Shown in pieces: positions 32,341 to 40,724 of a DNA stretch of 54,880 nt; the first letter of the stretch is position 1, and every line of letters begins with the position of its first letter. The notes beneath the pieces are model-generated. The model did not search any database. It saw only the letters and a list, made by a program, of their open reading frames with translations, and was not told the origin of the DNA. The translations under genes and the position numbers were made by a program. This stretch comes from an uncultured bacterium. GTDB taxonomy: Bacteria > Bacillota > Clostridia > Lachnospirales > Lachnospiraceae. The stretch lies in the NCBI GenBank assembly GCA_905214875.1, contig CAJMNR010000028.1, positions 1-54,880 of the forward strand, given 5' to 3'.

Positions 32341-33399
32341 TTGGTTACGAAATTACAGTACATTGATAAGAATCATTTTGATATAAAAGAACTAGGAGAG
32401 GCAGCACAGATTATTAAAGAAGGTGGTCTTGTTGCATTTCCAACAGAGACAGTATATGGGTTAGGCGCCGACGGCCTCAAAGAAGAAGCGGCAAAAAAGA
32501 TTTATGCAGCAAAAGGCCGTCCAAGCGACAATCCGTTGATTTTGCACATTGCAGATGTGGAGGCATTAGAGGATCTTTCAAGCAAAGTACCTCAGAGTGC
32601 GTATGATTTAGCAGCAAAGTTTTGGCCGGGTCCACTTACTATGATCCTTAATAAGAGTGAAAAAGTACCTTATGGTACCACTGGCGGTCTTAATACAGTT
32701 GCAATTCGTATGCCAAATGACCCAATTGCATTAGCATTAATTGAAAAATCAGGTGCTTATATTGCAGCACCAAGTGCAAATACATCAGGAAGACCAAGTC
32801 CGACAACTGCAAAACATGTTATGGATGATTTGTCTGGGAAGATTGATATGGTAGTAGACGGCGGCCAAGTCGGAATTGGAATTGAATCTACAATTATCGA
32901 TTTGACTGGAGAATGTCCAACCATTCTAAGACCTGGATATATCACAAAGTCCATGCTGGAAGAGGTTGTTGGAGAAGTACGTCTCGATGCAGCAATTTTA
33001 AAAGAGAATAAAGATAAAAACTTAAGACCAAAGGCACCTGGAATGAAGTATAAACATTATGCGCCAAAAGGGGACCTTACGATCTTTGAAGGTAATATGG
33101 AACATATTATCGATAAGATAAATGAACTTACCAATGAAAATATTTCAAAGGGCGAAACTGTTGGAATTATTGCAACAACAGAAACAAGAGATCGCTATAA
33201 GCAGGGAGTCATTAAAACTGTAGGAACAAGAAGCGACGAGCTTACAGTAGCGCATGGTCTTTATGCAGTACTTAGAGAATTCGATGATTTAGGCGTAAAC
33301 ATAATTTATGCAGAGAGTTTTGAGGAATATGAACTTGGACAGGCAATTATGAATCGTCTTTTAAAAGCTGCTGGATATCATGTCGTGCATATTGATTAG
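32341..33399 (+). CDS. ywlC: L-threonylcarbamoyladenylate synthase (Sua5/YwlC type)
   Basis: The 352-residue protein has an N-terminal YrdC domain (about 15-205; FPTETVYGLGADG, KGRPSDNPLILHI, SANTSGRPSPT) and a C-terminal Sua5 domain (about 215-350). It makes threonylcarbamoyl-AMP from threonine, bicarbonate and ATP for the t6A modification of tRNAs that read ANN codons. The start is TTG behind AGTAGGG. The order ywlC, ywlE, rpiB is the same as in Bacillus, which supports the three assignments. Confidence 0.93.
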   Translation: MVTKLQYIDKNHFDIKELGEAAQIIKEGGLVAFPTETVYGLGADGLKEEAAKKIYAAKGRPSDNPLILHIADVEALEDLSSKVPQSAYDLAAKFWPGPLTMILNKSEKVPYGTTGGLNTVAIRMPNDPIALALIEKSGAYIAAPSANTSGRPSPTTAKHVMDDLSGKIDMVVDGGQVGIGIESTIIDLTGECPTILRPGYITKSMLEEVVGEVRLDAAILKENKDKNLRPKAPGMKYKHYAPKGDLTIFEGNMEHIIDKINELTNENISKGETVGIIATTETRDRYKQGVIKTVGTRSDELTVAHGLYAVLREFDDLGVNIIYAESFEEYELGQAIMNRLLKAAGYHVVHID

Positions 33400-33457
33400 T
33401 GATATAAGGATATTTGAATAATAGGGCTTTTGTTTCACATAATAAGGAGAGTAATAT

Positions 33458-33907
33458 ATGAAGTATAGTAGACTTATCTTTGTTTGTACAGGAAACACGA
33501 GTCGAAGTCCAATGGCGAAAGTAATTTATGAACGAATGGATAAAGAAAACCACATTAGAGTATTATCCAGAGGGCTAGTCGTGTTATTTCCTGAGCCTGC
33601 CAATCCTAAGGCATGTGCAGTCCTAAAAAATAATGATCTCGATATAGAAGGTCATGTAACAACAGCACTTGCAGATACAGATATAACAGAGAATACGTTA
33701 ATATTAACGATGACTGAGAAGCAAAAGCAGACAGTGATCGAAGAGTTTTCAAATGCAACAGATGTCTATACAATTAAAGAATTTGTTGGTTTAGATGGGG
33801 ATGTGATGGATCCTTATGGTGGAACACTCCTTGATTATGAAGAGTGTTTTGCCCAATTATCAATGCTAGTTAAAAAAACAGTATATAAACTAAACGAGGA
33901 GGATTAA
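33458..33907 (+). CDS. ywlE: Low-molecular-weight protein phosphatase, YwlE type (protein-arginine phosphatase)
   Basis: A 149-residue protein with the P-loop VCTGNTSRSPMA (about 9-20) and the general acid in MDPYGG (about 113). Thr at the fifth position after the catalytic Cys (CTGNT) is the mark of YwlE-type phosphoarginine phosphatases, whereas tyrosine phosphatases usually have Leu or Ile there. YwlE reverses McsB arginine kinase; no mcsB lies in this window. It follows AAGGAG, and is three bases from rpiB. Confidence 0.87.
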   Translation: MKYSRLIFVCTGNTSRSPMAKVIYERMDKENHIRVLSRGLVVLFPEPANPKACAVLKNNDLDIEGHVTTALADTDITENTLILTMTEKQKQTVIEEFSNATDVYTIKEFVGLDGDVMDPYGGTLLDYEECFAQLSMLVKKTVYKLNEED

Positions 33908-33909
33908 CA

Positions 33910-34338
33910 ATGATAGCATTAGGCTGTGATCATGGTGGATATGATTTGAAGATGGAGGTAATCAAATACTTAGAGGAGAAAAAAATTCCATATAAGGATT
34001 TTGGTTGTGAAGGTCATGAATCAGTTGATTATCCTGAATATGCAAGAAAAGTAGCCCAAGCTGTTGTTGAAAAACAATGTGATAAAGGTATCCTAATTTG
34101 TGGTACAGGAATCGGTATTTCAATTGCAGCAAATAAAGTAAAAGGAATTCGCTGTGCTCTTTGCAGTGATTGTTTCAGTGCTGCGGCAACAAGAGAACAT
34201 AATGATGCCAATGTTCTTGCATTAGGTGGAAGAGTAGTAGGAGCAGGACTTGCAATTAAGATTGTAGATACATTCTTAAATACAGATTTCTCTAATGACG
34301 AGAGACACATTCGTCGTATTAATATGATAGAAGAATAG
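33910..34338 (+). CDS. rpiB: Ribose 5-phosphate isomerase B
   Basis: A 142-residue RpiB/LacAB family sugar-phosphate isomerase. CDHGGYDLK, the GTGIG loop (LICGTGIGISIAANKVKGIRC region), the conserved active-site Cys after GIR and the HNDANVLALGGR stretch are visible. It interconverts ribose 5-phosphate and ribulose 5-phosphate. It is the last gene of the ywlC group and lies in the same order as in Bacillus. It complements the nucleoside salvage operon at the end of the window, which yields pentose phosphates. Confidence 0.94.
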   Translation: MIALGCDHGGYDLKMEVIKYLEEKKIPYKDFGCEGHESVDYPEYARKVAQAVVEKQCDKGILICGTGIGISIAANKVKGIRCALCSDCFSAAATREHNDANVLALGGRVVGAGLAIKIVDTFLNTDFSNDERHIRRINMIEE

Positions 34339-34339
34339 G

Positions 34340-34386
34340 TAAAAAAAATCCCCTATGGACTAGAGTAAAAATAGTCTGTAGGGGAT
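34340..34386 (-). terminator. Terminator of the DUF402 gene
   Basis: ATCCCCTA pairs with TAGGGGAT and an inner GACTA/TAGTC extends the stem. The T-run (eight T on the minus strand) points to leftward use; it may also stop rightward rpiB transcription less efficiently. Confidence 0.85.
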
Positions 34387-34407
34387 ACCTATTATAATAG
34401 GAAGAAA

Positions 34408-34893
34408 CTAGTTTTCTTCATGTGAATTGAGTAGCGATTGATACTTCTTTATTTTGCTGGATTTTATAATGGAAAGTAGGGAGTTTGCTCTTCGCATAGA
34501 AATGCATGCGAGTGTTTCAGAAATTAGATGCTGTTCTAAGCTGTCAGCAAGTTCATCAAGATCTAATACTTCGATAGAACCATCCTCATAGATTAAGATA
34601 TCGATGAGTAGGTCAAGAATGGTAAGCTCATTTGTTTGAGCATTATATTGAGAATCGATAATATCACAGTACCAATAGACAAGGTTGTGGTCAGAATTGT
34701 AGACTTTACTGAGTTTAAAGCCTTCATTGAGACAATACATAGAATAGCCATACGAAATGTCAGCTCGTGGTTTTAAGCAGTCCCACTTGGTTATCATATG
34801 GTTAGAATCGACATATAGTATGCGATCATCTTTTAGAAAGATGGTCTCATTTGGAATCAGGCGTTTTCGGTAGAGTTTTGTATTTGAATCCAT
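34408..34893 (-). CDS. DUF402 family protein
   Basis: A 161-residue soluble protein with the DUF402 core: VYWYCDIID, LTILDLLIDILIYEDGSIEVLDLDEL. The family includes nucleoside tri/diphosphatases and FomD-like enzymes that use acidic residues to hold metal ions; those acidic residues (D in YCDI, D in LDLL, the DLDEL run) are present. The substrate cannot be told. AGGAGG precedes the ATG. It is transcribed alone, divergently from the ATP synthase operon. Confidence 0.8.
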   Translation of the reverse strand: MDSNTKLYRKRLIPNETIFLKDDRILYVDSNHMITKWDCLKPRADISYGYSMYCLNEGFKLSKVYNSDHNLVYWYCDIIDSQYNAQTNELTILDLLIDILIYEDGSIEVLDLDELADSLEQHLISETLACISMRRANSLLSIIKSSKIKKYQSLLNSHEEN

Positions 34894-35127
34894 AAAGATC
34901 CTCCTCTCATGAGACTGATATATTTTATGACATTATATCATTTTATATTAATTTAATATATATAAAATTTGGGAATTACAAAAAAATGTTAATTTTTTTT
35001 GTTAAGCGTCCGATGAATATAATATCGTGCCCTTTTTTCATGCATATAAGGAACGATGAGGTGAAAATATAAAAATACAAGACATTTACTGACACAGTAT
35101 TACAAATTGTACCAAATTCATTTTTAA

Positions 35128-35156
35128 TTGGACAAAAAAAAGTAAGCTGTTATAAT
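35128..35156 (+). promoter_or_regulatory. ATP synthase operon promoter
   Basis: TTGGAC and a perfect TATAAT are 17 bases apart, with TG one base before the -10. The start of atpZ follows 25 bases later. Confidence 0.7.
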
Positions 35157-35180
35157 AATTATGTATCTAAGAGGTGATAT

Positions 35181-35489
35181 ATGAAAAATAGTAAAGAGGT
35201 CTCAAGGGGAATAGCGATGATTTCCCAGATTGGATTTACCATGATAACTCCAGTCTTATTGTGTATTTTTATTGGATACCAACTAGATAAAAAGTTTTCT
35301 ACGAATTACTGGTTTATTATATTTTTAATATTAGGATTTATTACATCTGTTCGCAATGTATATTATCTAACAAAGCAATTTTATGCAAAAGATAAAGAAC
35401 GCGAAGATAAGGAACTAGAATATATTGAAGACTTAAAACGTCAAGGACGCGAAAAAAAGCAATCCTATGACGGAAAAGGTAATAAATAA
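35181..35489 (+). CDS. atpZ: AtpZ/AtpI family ATP synthase accessory membrane protein
   Basis: A 102-residue protein with two membrane helices (about 10-32 and 42-63) joined by a short loop GYQLDKKFSTN, and a charged C-terminal tail. This is the AtpZ layout. AtpZ and AtpI are thought to help assemble the c-ring and to move Mg or Ca ions; in Na+-type ATP synthases AtpI is an assembly chaperone. It opens the ATP synthase operon, 81 bases before atpI. Confidence 0.82.
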   Translation: MKNSKEVSRGIAMISQIGFTMITPVLLCIFIGYQLDKKFSTNYWFIIFLILGFITSVRNVYYLTKQFYAKDKEREDKELEYIEDLKRQGREKKQSYDGKGNK

Positions 35490-35570
35490 GTGAATTTATT
35501 GCCACGTTTATGTATGTTTCACTTGAAATCGCATAATATAAAATATAGTGACAAAGTGAGAGGTTAGTTT

Positions 35571-35972
35571 ATGAGAGAAGAAAAACAGACTTTTGTAGAA
35601 ATGCTAATTGGTATTGTTTTTAGCACCCTTGTAATTTCTGTGGTTGGGGCATTTTTTGTTCCTCAGGTACAAAGTTACGTATTAGGTACATTATTAGGAG
35701 GTAGTTTTGCAGTAGTTGTATTGATTTTGCTGTACCGTTCTGTAGATAAGGCATTAGCCTTAGATGAGGAACAGGCATCAAAGTATACAACAAAGACAGC
35801 AATCTTCCGTCTGATGGTAATGTGTATTGCACTTGTAGTTGGAATTTTATTTCCGACTATAGTAAATGTAGTAGGTGTTTTATTAGGACTTTTTACATTA
35901 AAAGCCTGCGCTTACTTACAACCTTTGGTGCATAAGGTTATGGCTTCAAAAATTATAGACAAAGGAAGGTGA
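35571..35972 (+). CDS. atpI: ATP synthase subunit I-like protein
   Basis: A 133-residue protein with four hydrophobic helices (about 9-30, 36-55, 75-95 and 98-115), resembling the ATP synthase I family. It probably acts in c-ring assembly, as shown for the AtpI of Na+-type enzymes. Similarity is weak apart from the helix pattern, but the position between atpZ and atpB supports the call. It ends four bases before atpB. Confidence 0.72.
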   Translation: MREEKQTFVEMLIGIVFSTLVISVVGAFFVPQVQSYVLGTLLGGSFAVVVLILLYRSVDKALALDEEQASKYTTKTAIFRLMVMCIALVVGILFPTIVNVVGVLLGLFTLKACAYLQPLVHKVMASKIIDKGR

Positions 35973-35976
35973 GAAT

Positions 35977-36750
35977 GTGGGAAATCAGTTTGCCTTGTTT
36001 TTAACACAAGGTGCAGCTACCGCTACGGATGCAGCAGAATCAGCTTCAGGTGGTCTTAGCATTGGTATTAATGGGTATTTTAAGTATTCCTTCTTTGGTC
36101 ACGAAGTATGGATTACGAATACTCATATAGCAATTGTATTAGTTATGTTAACTCTTATGATTTTTGCTGTATTTGCCAATCGCGCAATTAAAAAAGCAGA
36201 TCCAACCAAAGCGCCAGGTGCATTTTTAAATGTAATCGAGCTTATGGTAGAAAAAGTTGATGGATTGGTTAAGACAAACATGGGTGAGACTCATGGTTTA
36301 AAATTTGCAAACTACATTGGTACGTTGTTCGCATTTTTAATTTTAGCAAACCTCTCTGGTTTATTAGGATTACGTCCACCAACAGCCGATTATGGTACAA
36401 CATTCGCATTAGCGATAATCACATTTGTCTTAATCCACTACAATGGGTTCAAATATCAAAAATTTGGACATATTACAGGATTATTTCAACCAATTCCGCT
36501 ATTATTCCCAATTAACTTAATTGGTGAGATAGCAACTCCGTTATCATTATCTTTACGTTTATTTGGTAACATCATGTCTGGTACAGTTATGTTAGGTCTT
36601 ATCTATGGATTAATTCCAAAAGTCTTAACACTTGTTTGGCCAGCAGCGCTTCATGGATATTTCGATATGTTCTCAGGCGCAATTCAAACTTATGTATTCT
36701 GTATGTTAACAATGGTATTTATCTCTCAAACCTTTGAAACAGAAGAATAA
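35977..36750 (+). CDS. atpB: ATP synthase F0 subunit a
   Basis: The 257-residue membrane subunit has about five to six helices and the essential Arg in LSLSLRLFGNIMSG (about 185-198). GEIATPLSLSLRLFGN is the family signature. It forms the ion half-channels against the c-ring. The start is GTG behind AAGGAAGGTG; an overlapping ATG is out of frame. Confidence 0.95.
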   Translation: MGNQFALFLTQGAATATDAAESASGGLSIGINGYFKYSFFGHEVWITNTHIAIVLVMLTLMIFAVFANRAIKKADPTKAPGAFLNVIELMVEKVDGLVKTNMGETHGLKFANYIGTLFAFLILANLSGLLGLRPPTADYGTTFALAIITFVLIHYNGFKYQKFGHITGLFQPIPLLFPINLIGEIATPLSLSLRLFGNIMSGTVMLGLIYGLIPKVLTLVWPAALHGYFDMFSGAIQTYVFCMLTMVFISQTFETEE

Positions 36751-36819
36751 TAAGTAACCGACGGTTACTTCGATTAAAATTAGAACAATATTTTTACGTT
36801 ATGTAAGGAGGAAATTATT

Positions 36820-37077
36820 ATGGATATTATTACAGGAACAGCTATTATTAAAGCAGCTTCAGCAATTGGTGCAGGTATCGCTATGATCGCCGGTGTAGGT
36901 CCTGGTATTGGACAAGGTTATGCAGCTGGACAAGGTGCAGCAGCAGTAGGTCGTAACCCAGGTGCTAAAGGTAACATCATGTCTACAATGTTATTAGGTC
37001 AAGCCGTAGCCGAAACAACTGGTCTTTATGGTTTCGCCGTAGCTATCATCTTATTATTCGCTAACCCATTAGTATAA
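36820..37077 (+). CDS. atpE: ATP synthase F0 subunit c with Na+-binding signature
   Basis: An 85-residue hairpin of two helices. The ion site reads P28, Q32, V63, E65, T66, T67 and Y70. Q32, V63 and E65 are exactly the Na+ ligands of the Ilyobacter tartaricus c-ring, with Thr in place of Ser66, as allowed in Na+-type rings. Proton-type c subunits lack this Gln and the hydroxyl residue next to the Glu. Sodium coupling is thus likely. AAGGAGG lies before the ATG. Confidence 0.95.
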   Translation: MDIITGTAIIKAASAIGAGIAMIAGVGPGIGQGYAAGQGAAAVGRNPGAKGNIMSTMLLGQAVAETTGLYGFAVAIILLFANPLV

Positions 37078-37136
37078 TCTGATTAGCTTTAAGTTATTAC
37101 GCATGAATCATGCAAAAAGCGAAAGGAGGCTAGAAA

Positions 37137-37706
37137 GTGAGTAATATTATGATGGGGCTTAGTAGTTCTGTAGTATTAACAACGCAACCACAAGACAGAA
37201 TCTTTGGTTTAGACTGGCAATTCGTTTCGGATATTGCAATTTCAGCAATTGCAATCTTTGTATTATTCGTTTTCTTATCCTACGTGTTATTCAATCCAGC
37301 TCGTGAATTGTTAAGAAAAAGACAAGAATTCGTAGCAAACGAGCTTGCACAAGCAACGAAGGACAAAGAACAAGCGAATGTTTACAAAGCTGAATACGAT
37401 GCTAAGTTAAAAGACGTTAACAAAGAAGCAGAAGCTATCTTAAGTGATACAAGAAAGAAAGCATTAAAACGTGAAAACGATATCGTTAATGAAGCAAAAG
37501 AAGAAGCACATCGTATCGTTGAACACGCTTATAAAGAAGCTGAACTTGAAAAGACTAAAGTTCAAAATGAAGTAAAACAAGAAATGATTGCGGTGGCATC
37601 TGTTATGGCAAGCAAAATTGTTGAATCTTCATTAGATGAGAAAAAACAAAATGAATTATTAAATCAAGCTCTCGAAGAAATGGGTGATGATACATGGCAA
37701 AATTAG
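37137..37706 (+). CDS. atpF: ATP synthase F0 subunit b
   Basis: The 189-residue stator subunit has one membrane helix (about 30-53, ISAIAIFVLFVFLSYVLFNP) followed by a long charged coiled coil rich in Lys, Glu and Ala. The start is GTG behind AAAGGAGG. The 3' end overlaps atpH by 13 bases, implying translational coupling. Confidence 0.93.
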   Translation: MSNIMMGLSSSVVLTTQPQDRIFGLDWQFVSDIAISAIAIFVLFVFLSYVLFNPARELLRKRQEFVANELAQATKDKEQANVYKAEYDAKLKDVNKEAEAILSDTRKKALKRENDIVNEAKEEAHRIVEHAYKEAELEKTKVQNEVKQEMIAVASVMASKIVESSLDEKKQNELLNQALEEMGDDTWQN

Positions 37707-38227
37707 TTTCCAAAACATATGGAGATGCATTATTTGATCTTGCCTTAGAAGAAAAATCACTCGATTCCGTAACGGAAGAAATCAAAGTGTTAGCAGAAGT
37801 TCTTGCTAGCAATGAAGAGTTATCAAAATTCATTAATCATCCAAAGGTTTCTAAGGAAGAAAAAATAGATGTAATTGAAAAGTCCTTTAAGGGCACTTTT
37901 TCAGATACAGTGGTTGGCTTCCTTGTAATCGTATTACAAAAAGGAAGATTCGAAGAAATCAATGCCATTTTTGACTACTATAATGCTCGTTATCTTGAAT
38001 ATAAGAACATTGGTGTTGCTTATGTTTCAAGTGCAATAGAATTAGCAGAAGAACAAAAGGCAAAGATTGAAAAGAAATTATTAGCCACAACGAAATATGA
38101 ACAATTTCAAATGAATTATACTGTGGATAAGTCCTTAATTGGTGGAATTGTCATCCGAATCGGAGACCGTATTGTGGATAACAGTATAAAAAATCAAATT
38201 CGTTTAATGACGAAAGCGTTAGTATAA
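37694..38227 (+). CDS. atpH: ATP synthase F1 subunit delta
   Basis: The 177-residue subunit starts with the typical SKTYGDALFDLALEE helix and ends with VDKSLIGGIVIRIGDRIVDNSIKNQI, the family C-terminal signature. It joins the top of F1 to the b stator. Overlap with atpF suggests balanced synthesis. Confidence 0.94.
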   Translation: MAKLVSKTYGDALFDLALEEKSLDSVTEEIKVLAEVLASNEELSKFINHPKVSKEEKIDVIEKSFKGTFSDTVVGFLVIVLQKGRFEEINAIFDYYNARYLEYKNIGVAYVSSAIELAEEQKAKIEKKLLATTKYEQFQMNYTVDKSLIGGIVIRIGDRIVDNSIKNQIRLMTKALV

Positions 38228-38257
38228 AATTTTACAGAAAGAAGGTGCACATGTATC

Positions 38258-39769
38258 ATGAATTTAAGACCGGAAGAAATTAGTTCTGTTATTAAAGAAC
38301 AAATTAAGAACTACAGCACAAAGTTAGAAGTATCTGACATCGGTACTGTAATTCAAGTAGCAGACGGTATTGCTCGTATTCACGGCTTAGAAAATGCGAT
38401 GCAAGGTGAATTAGTAGAATTCCCTAATGAAATCTACGGCATGGTACTTAACCTTGAAGAAGATAACGTAGGTGCGGTACTTCTTGGTGACAATAAACAA
38501 ATTAACGAAGGCGATATCGTTAAGACTACAGGTCGTGTAGTTGAAGTTCCAGTTGGTGATACAATGTTAGGCCGCGTTGTTAATGCATTAGGCCAACCTA
38601 TCGATGGTAAAGGACCTGTTGATACTAGCAAGTTCAGACCAATCGAACGTGTAGCATCAGGTGTTATTTCCCGTAAATCCGTTAACACTCCATTACAGAC
38701 TGGTATCAAAGCCATTGACTCCATGGTACCAATCGGTAGAGGTCAACGTGAGTTAATCATCGGTGATAGACAAACTGGTAAAACAGCAATCGCAATTGAT
38801 ACAATTATTAATCAAAAAGGCCAAGGCGTAAAATGTATTTACGTTGCAATCGGTCAAAAAGCTTCCACTGTAGCTAATATCGTTAACACATTAGAAGAAG
38901 GTGGAGCTATGAGCTACACAACTGTTGTAGCAGCTACAGCAAGTGATCTTGCTCCACTTCAATATATTGCACCATATGCAGGTGTTGCTATCGGTGAAGA
39001 GTGGATGGAAAATGGCGAAGACGTATTAATCATCTATGATGATTTAAGTAAGCACGCAGCTGCTTATCGTACACTTTCCTTATTATTAAAACGTGCTCCA
39101 GGTCGTGAAGCATATCCTGGTGATGTATTCTACTTACATTCAAGATTACTTGAACGTGCAGCTAGATTATCTGATGAATTAGGTGGCGGATCTATTACAG
39201 CTCTTCCAATCATCGAAACACAAGCAGGTGACGTTTCCGCATATATCCCAACAAACGTAATTTCTATCACAGATGGACAAATCTATCTTGAAACAGAAAT
39301 GTTCAATGCAGGTTTCAGACCAGCGGTTAACCCAGGTCTTTCTGTATCACGTGTTGGTGGTTCTGCACAGATCAAAGCAATGAAGAAAATTACAGGTCCT
39401 ATTCGTACAGAGTTAGCTCAGTATCGTGAACTTGCATCTTTCGCACAGTTCGGTTCTGATCTTGATGCTGATACTAAGGAAAAACTTGACCAAGGTGAAC
39501 GTATTCGTGAGATCTTAAAACAACCACAATACAATCCAATGGCAGTTGAATACCAAGTAATCATCATTTACTGCGCAGTTAAGAAATATCTTTTAGATAT
39601 CCCTGTAGAAAGAATCCTTGCATTTGAAAAAGGATTATTCGAATTCGTGGATACTAAATATCCAGAAATTCCTGCATCTATCAGAGATACAAAAGAAATC
39701 ACTGAAGAAAATGAAAAAGCACTTGTGAAAGCAATTGAAGAATTCAAGCAAGTATTTGCAAACGAATAG
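38258..39769 (+). CDS. atpA: ATP synthase F1 subunit alpha
   Basis: The 503-residue subunit has the Walker A GDRQTGKT (about 169-176), YIAPYAGVAIGEEWM and the PGREAYPGDVFYLHSRLLERAA signature. It forms the non-catalytic nucleotide sites of the hexamer. AGAAGGTG lies ahead of the ATG. Codon use is strongly biased, as in the other F1 genes. Confidence 0.98.
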   Translation: MNLRPEEISSVIKEQIKNYSTKLEVSDIGTVIQVADGIARIHGLENAMQGELVEFPNEIYGMVLNLEEDNVGAVLLGDNKQINEGDIVKTTGRVVEVPVGDTMLGRVVNALGQPIDGKGPVDTSKFRPIERVASGVISRKSVNTPLQTGIKAIDSMVPIGRGQRELIIGDRQTGKTAIAIDTIINQKGQGVKCIYVAIGQKASTVANIVNTLEEGGAMSYTTVVAATASDLAPLQYIAPYAGVAIGEEWMENGEDVLIIYDDLSKHAAAYRTLSLLLKRAPGREAYPGDVFYLHSRLLERAARLSDELGGGSITALPIIETQAGDVSAYIPTNVISITDGQIYLETEMFNAGFRPAVNPGLSVSRVGGSAQIKAMKKITGPIRTELAQYRELASFAQFGSDLDADTKEKLDQGERIREILKQPQYNPMAVEYQVIIIYCAVKKYLLDIPVERILAFEKGLFEFVDTKYPEIPASIRDTKEITEENEKALVKAIEEFKQVFANE

Positions 39770-39783
39770 AGAGGTGACTTAGA

Positions 39784-40662
39784 ATGGCCTCTATGAGAGA
39801 TATTAAGAGAAGAAAGGATTCCATTAGTAGTACTAGTCAGATTACTAAGGCAATGAAACTTGTATCTACAGTTAAATTGCAAAAATCCAAGACAGCTGCT
39901 GAAAATTGTAAACCTTACTTCAATTATATGTATAATACAGTAACTTCTATTCTTGAAAAAGCAGGCGACATTAATCACCCTTATTTAAAAGGTGGCAAGA
40001 CTGGTAAGACAGCAATCATCGTTGTTACTTCTAACCGTGGTCTTGCAGGCGGCTACAACTCTAACGTGGTTAAGTTAATCACCAAAGGGGACTTCAAAAA
40101 AGAAGACGTAGTAATCTATGCAGTTGGTAGAAAAGGCCGTGATACACTTGCTAGAGAAGGTTACGAAATCAAGGCGGATTATTCCGAAGTAATGAATTCG
40201 CCTTTATATAGTGACGCTGCGGCAATCGGTAACGATGTATTAGAAGCATTTGAACAAGGTGAGATTGGAGAAATCTATCTTGCGTATACAGTGTTTAAAA
40301 ATACAGTTACTCAGATTCCACAACTCATTAAACTATTACCAGTAAGCGATGACGTAAAAGTAGAAGCTAAGGAAGAAGAATCCGATGATCCAATCGATAA
40401 GTTAACATTAATGAACTTTGAACCGGAAGCGGATGAAGCATTAGACCTTATCATTCCAAATTACATCAAGAGCTTATTATACGGTGCGTTAATGGAAGGC
40501 ATGGCCAGTGAAAACGGTGCCCGTATGCAGGCAATGGATTCCGCTACAAATAACGCGACTGAGTTAATTGATGAACTGTCCTTGAGCTATAACCGTGCTC
40601 GTCAGGCAGCAATCACTCAGGAAATTACAGAAATTATTGGTGGTACATCTGCAATTTCATAA
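39784..40662 (+). CDS. atpG: ATP synthase F1 subunit gamma
   Basis: The 292-residue rotor shaft subunit has the N-terminal coiled coil MRDIKRRKDSISSTSQITKA and the C-terminal helix ending NRARQAAITQEITEIIGG. The central domain contains SNRGLAGGYN. It lies 14 bases after atpA. Confidence 0.97.
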   Translation: MASMRDIKRRKDSISSTSQITKAMKLVSTVKLQKSKTAAENCKPYFNYMYNTVTSILEKAGDINHPYLKGGKTGKTAIIVVTSNRGLAGGYNSNVVKLITKGDFKKEDVVIYAVGRKGRDTLAREGYEIKADYSEVMNSPLYSDAAAIGNDVLEAFEQGEIGEIYLAYTVFKNTVTQIPQLIKLLPVSDDVKVEAKEEESDDPIDKLTLMNFEPEADEALDLIIPNYIKSLLYGALMEGMASENGARMQAMDSATNNATELIDELSLSYNRARQAAITQEITEIIGGTSAIS

Positions 40663-40724
40663 GGAATTGCAGTCACCTTGAAAATACGAAAAAAATAAGA
40701 AACTAAAAAAGGAGTGAGAAACAG

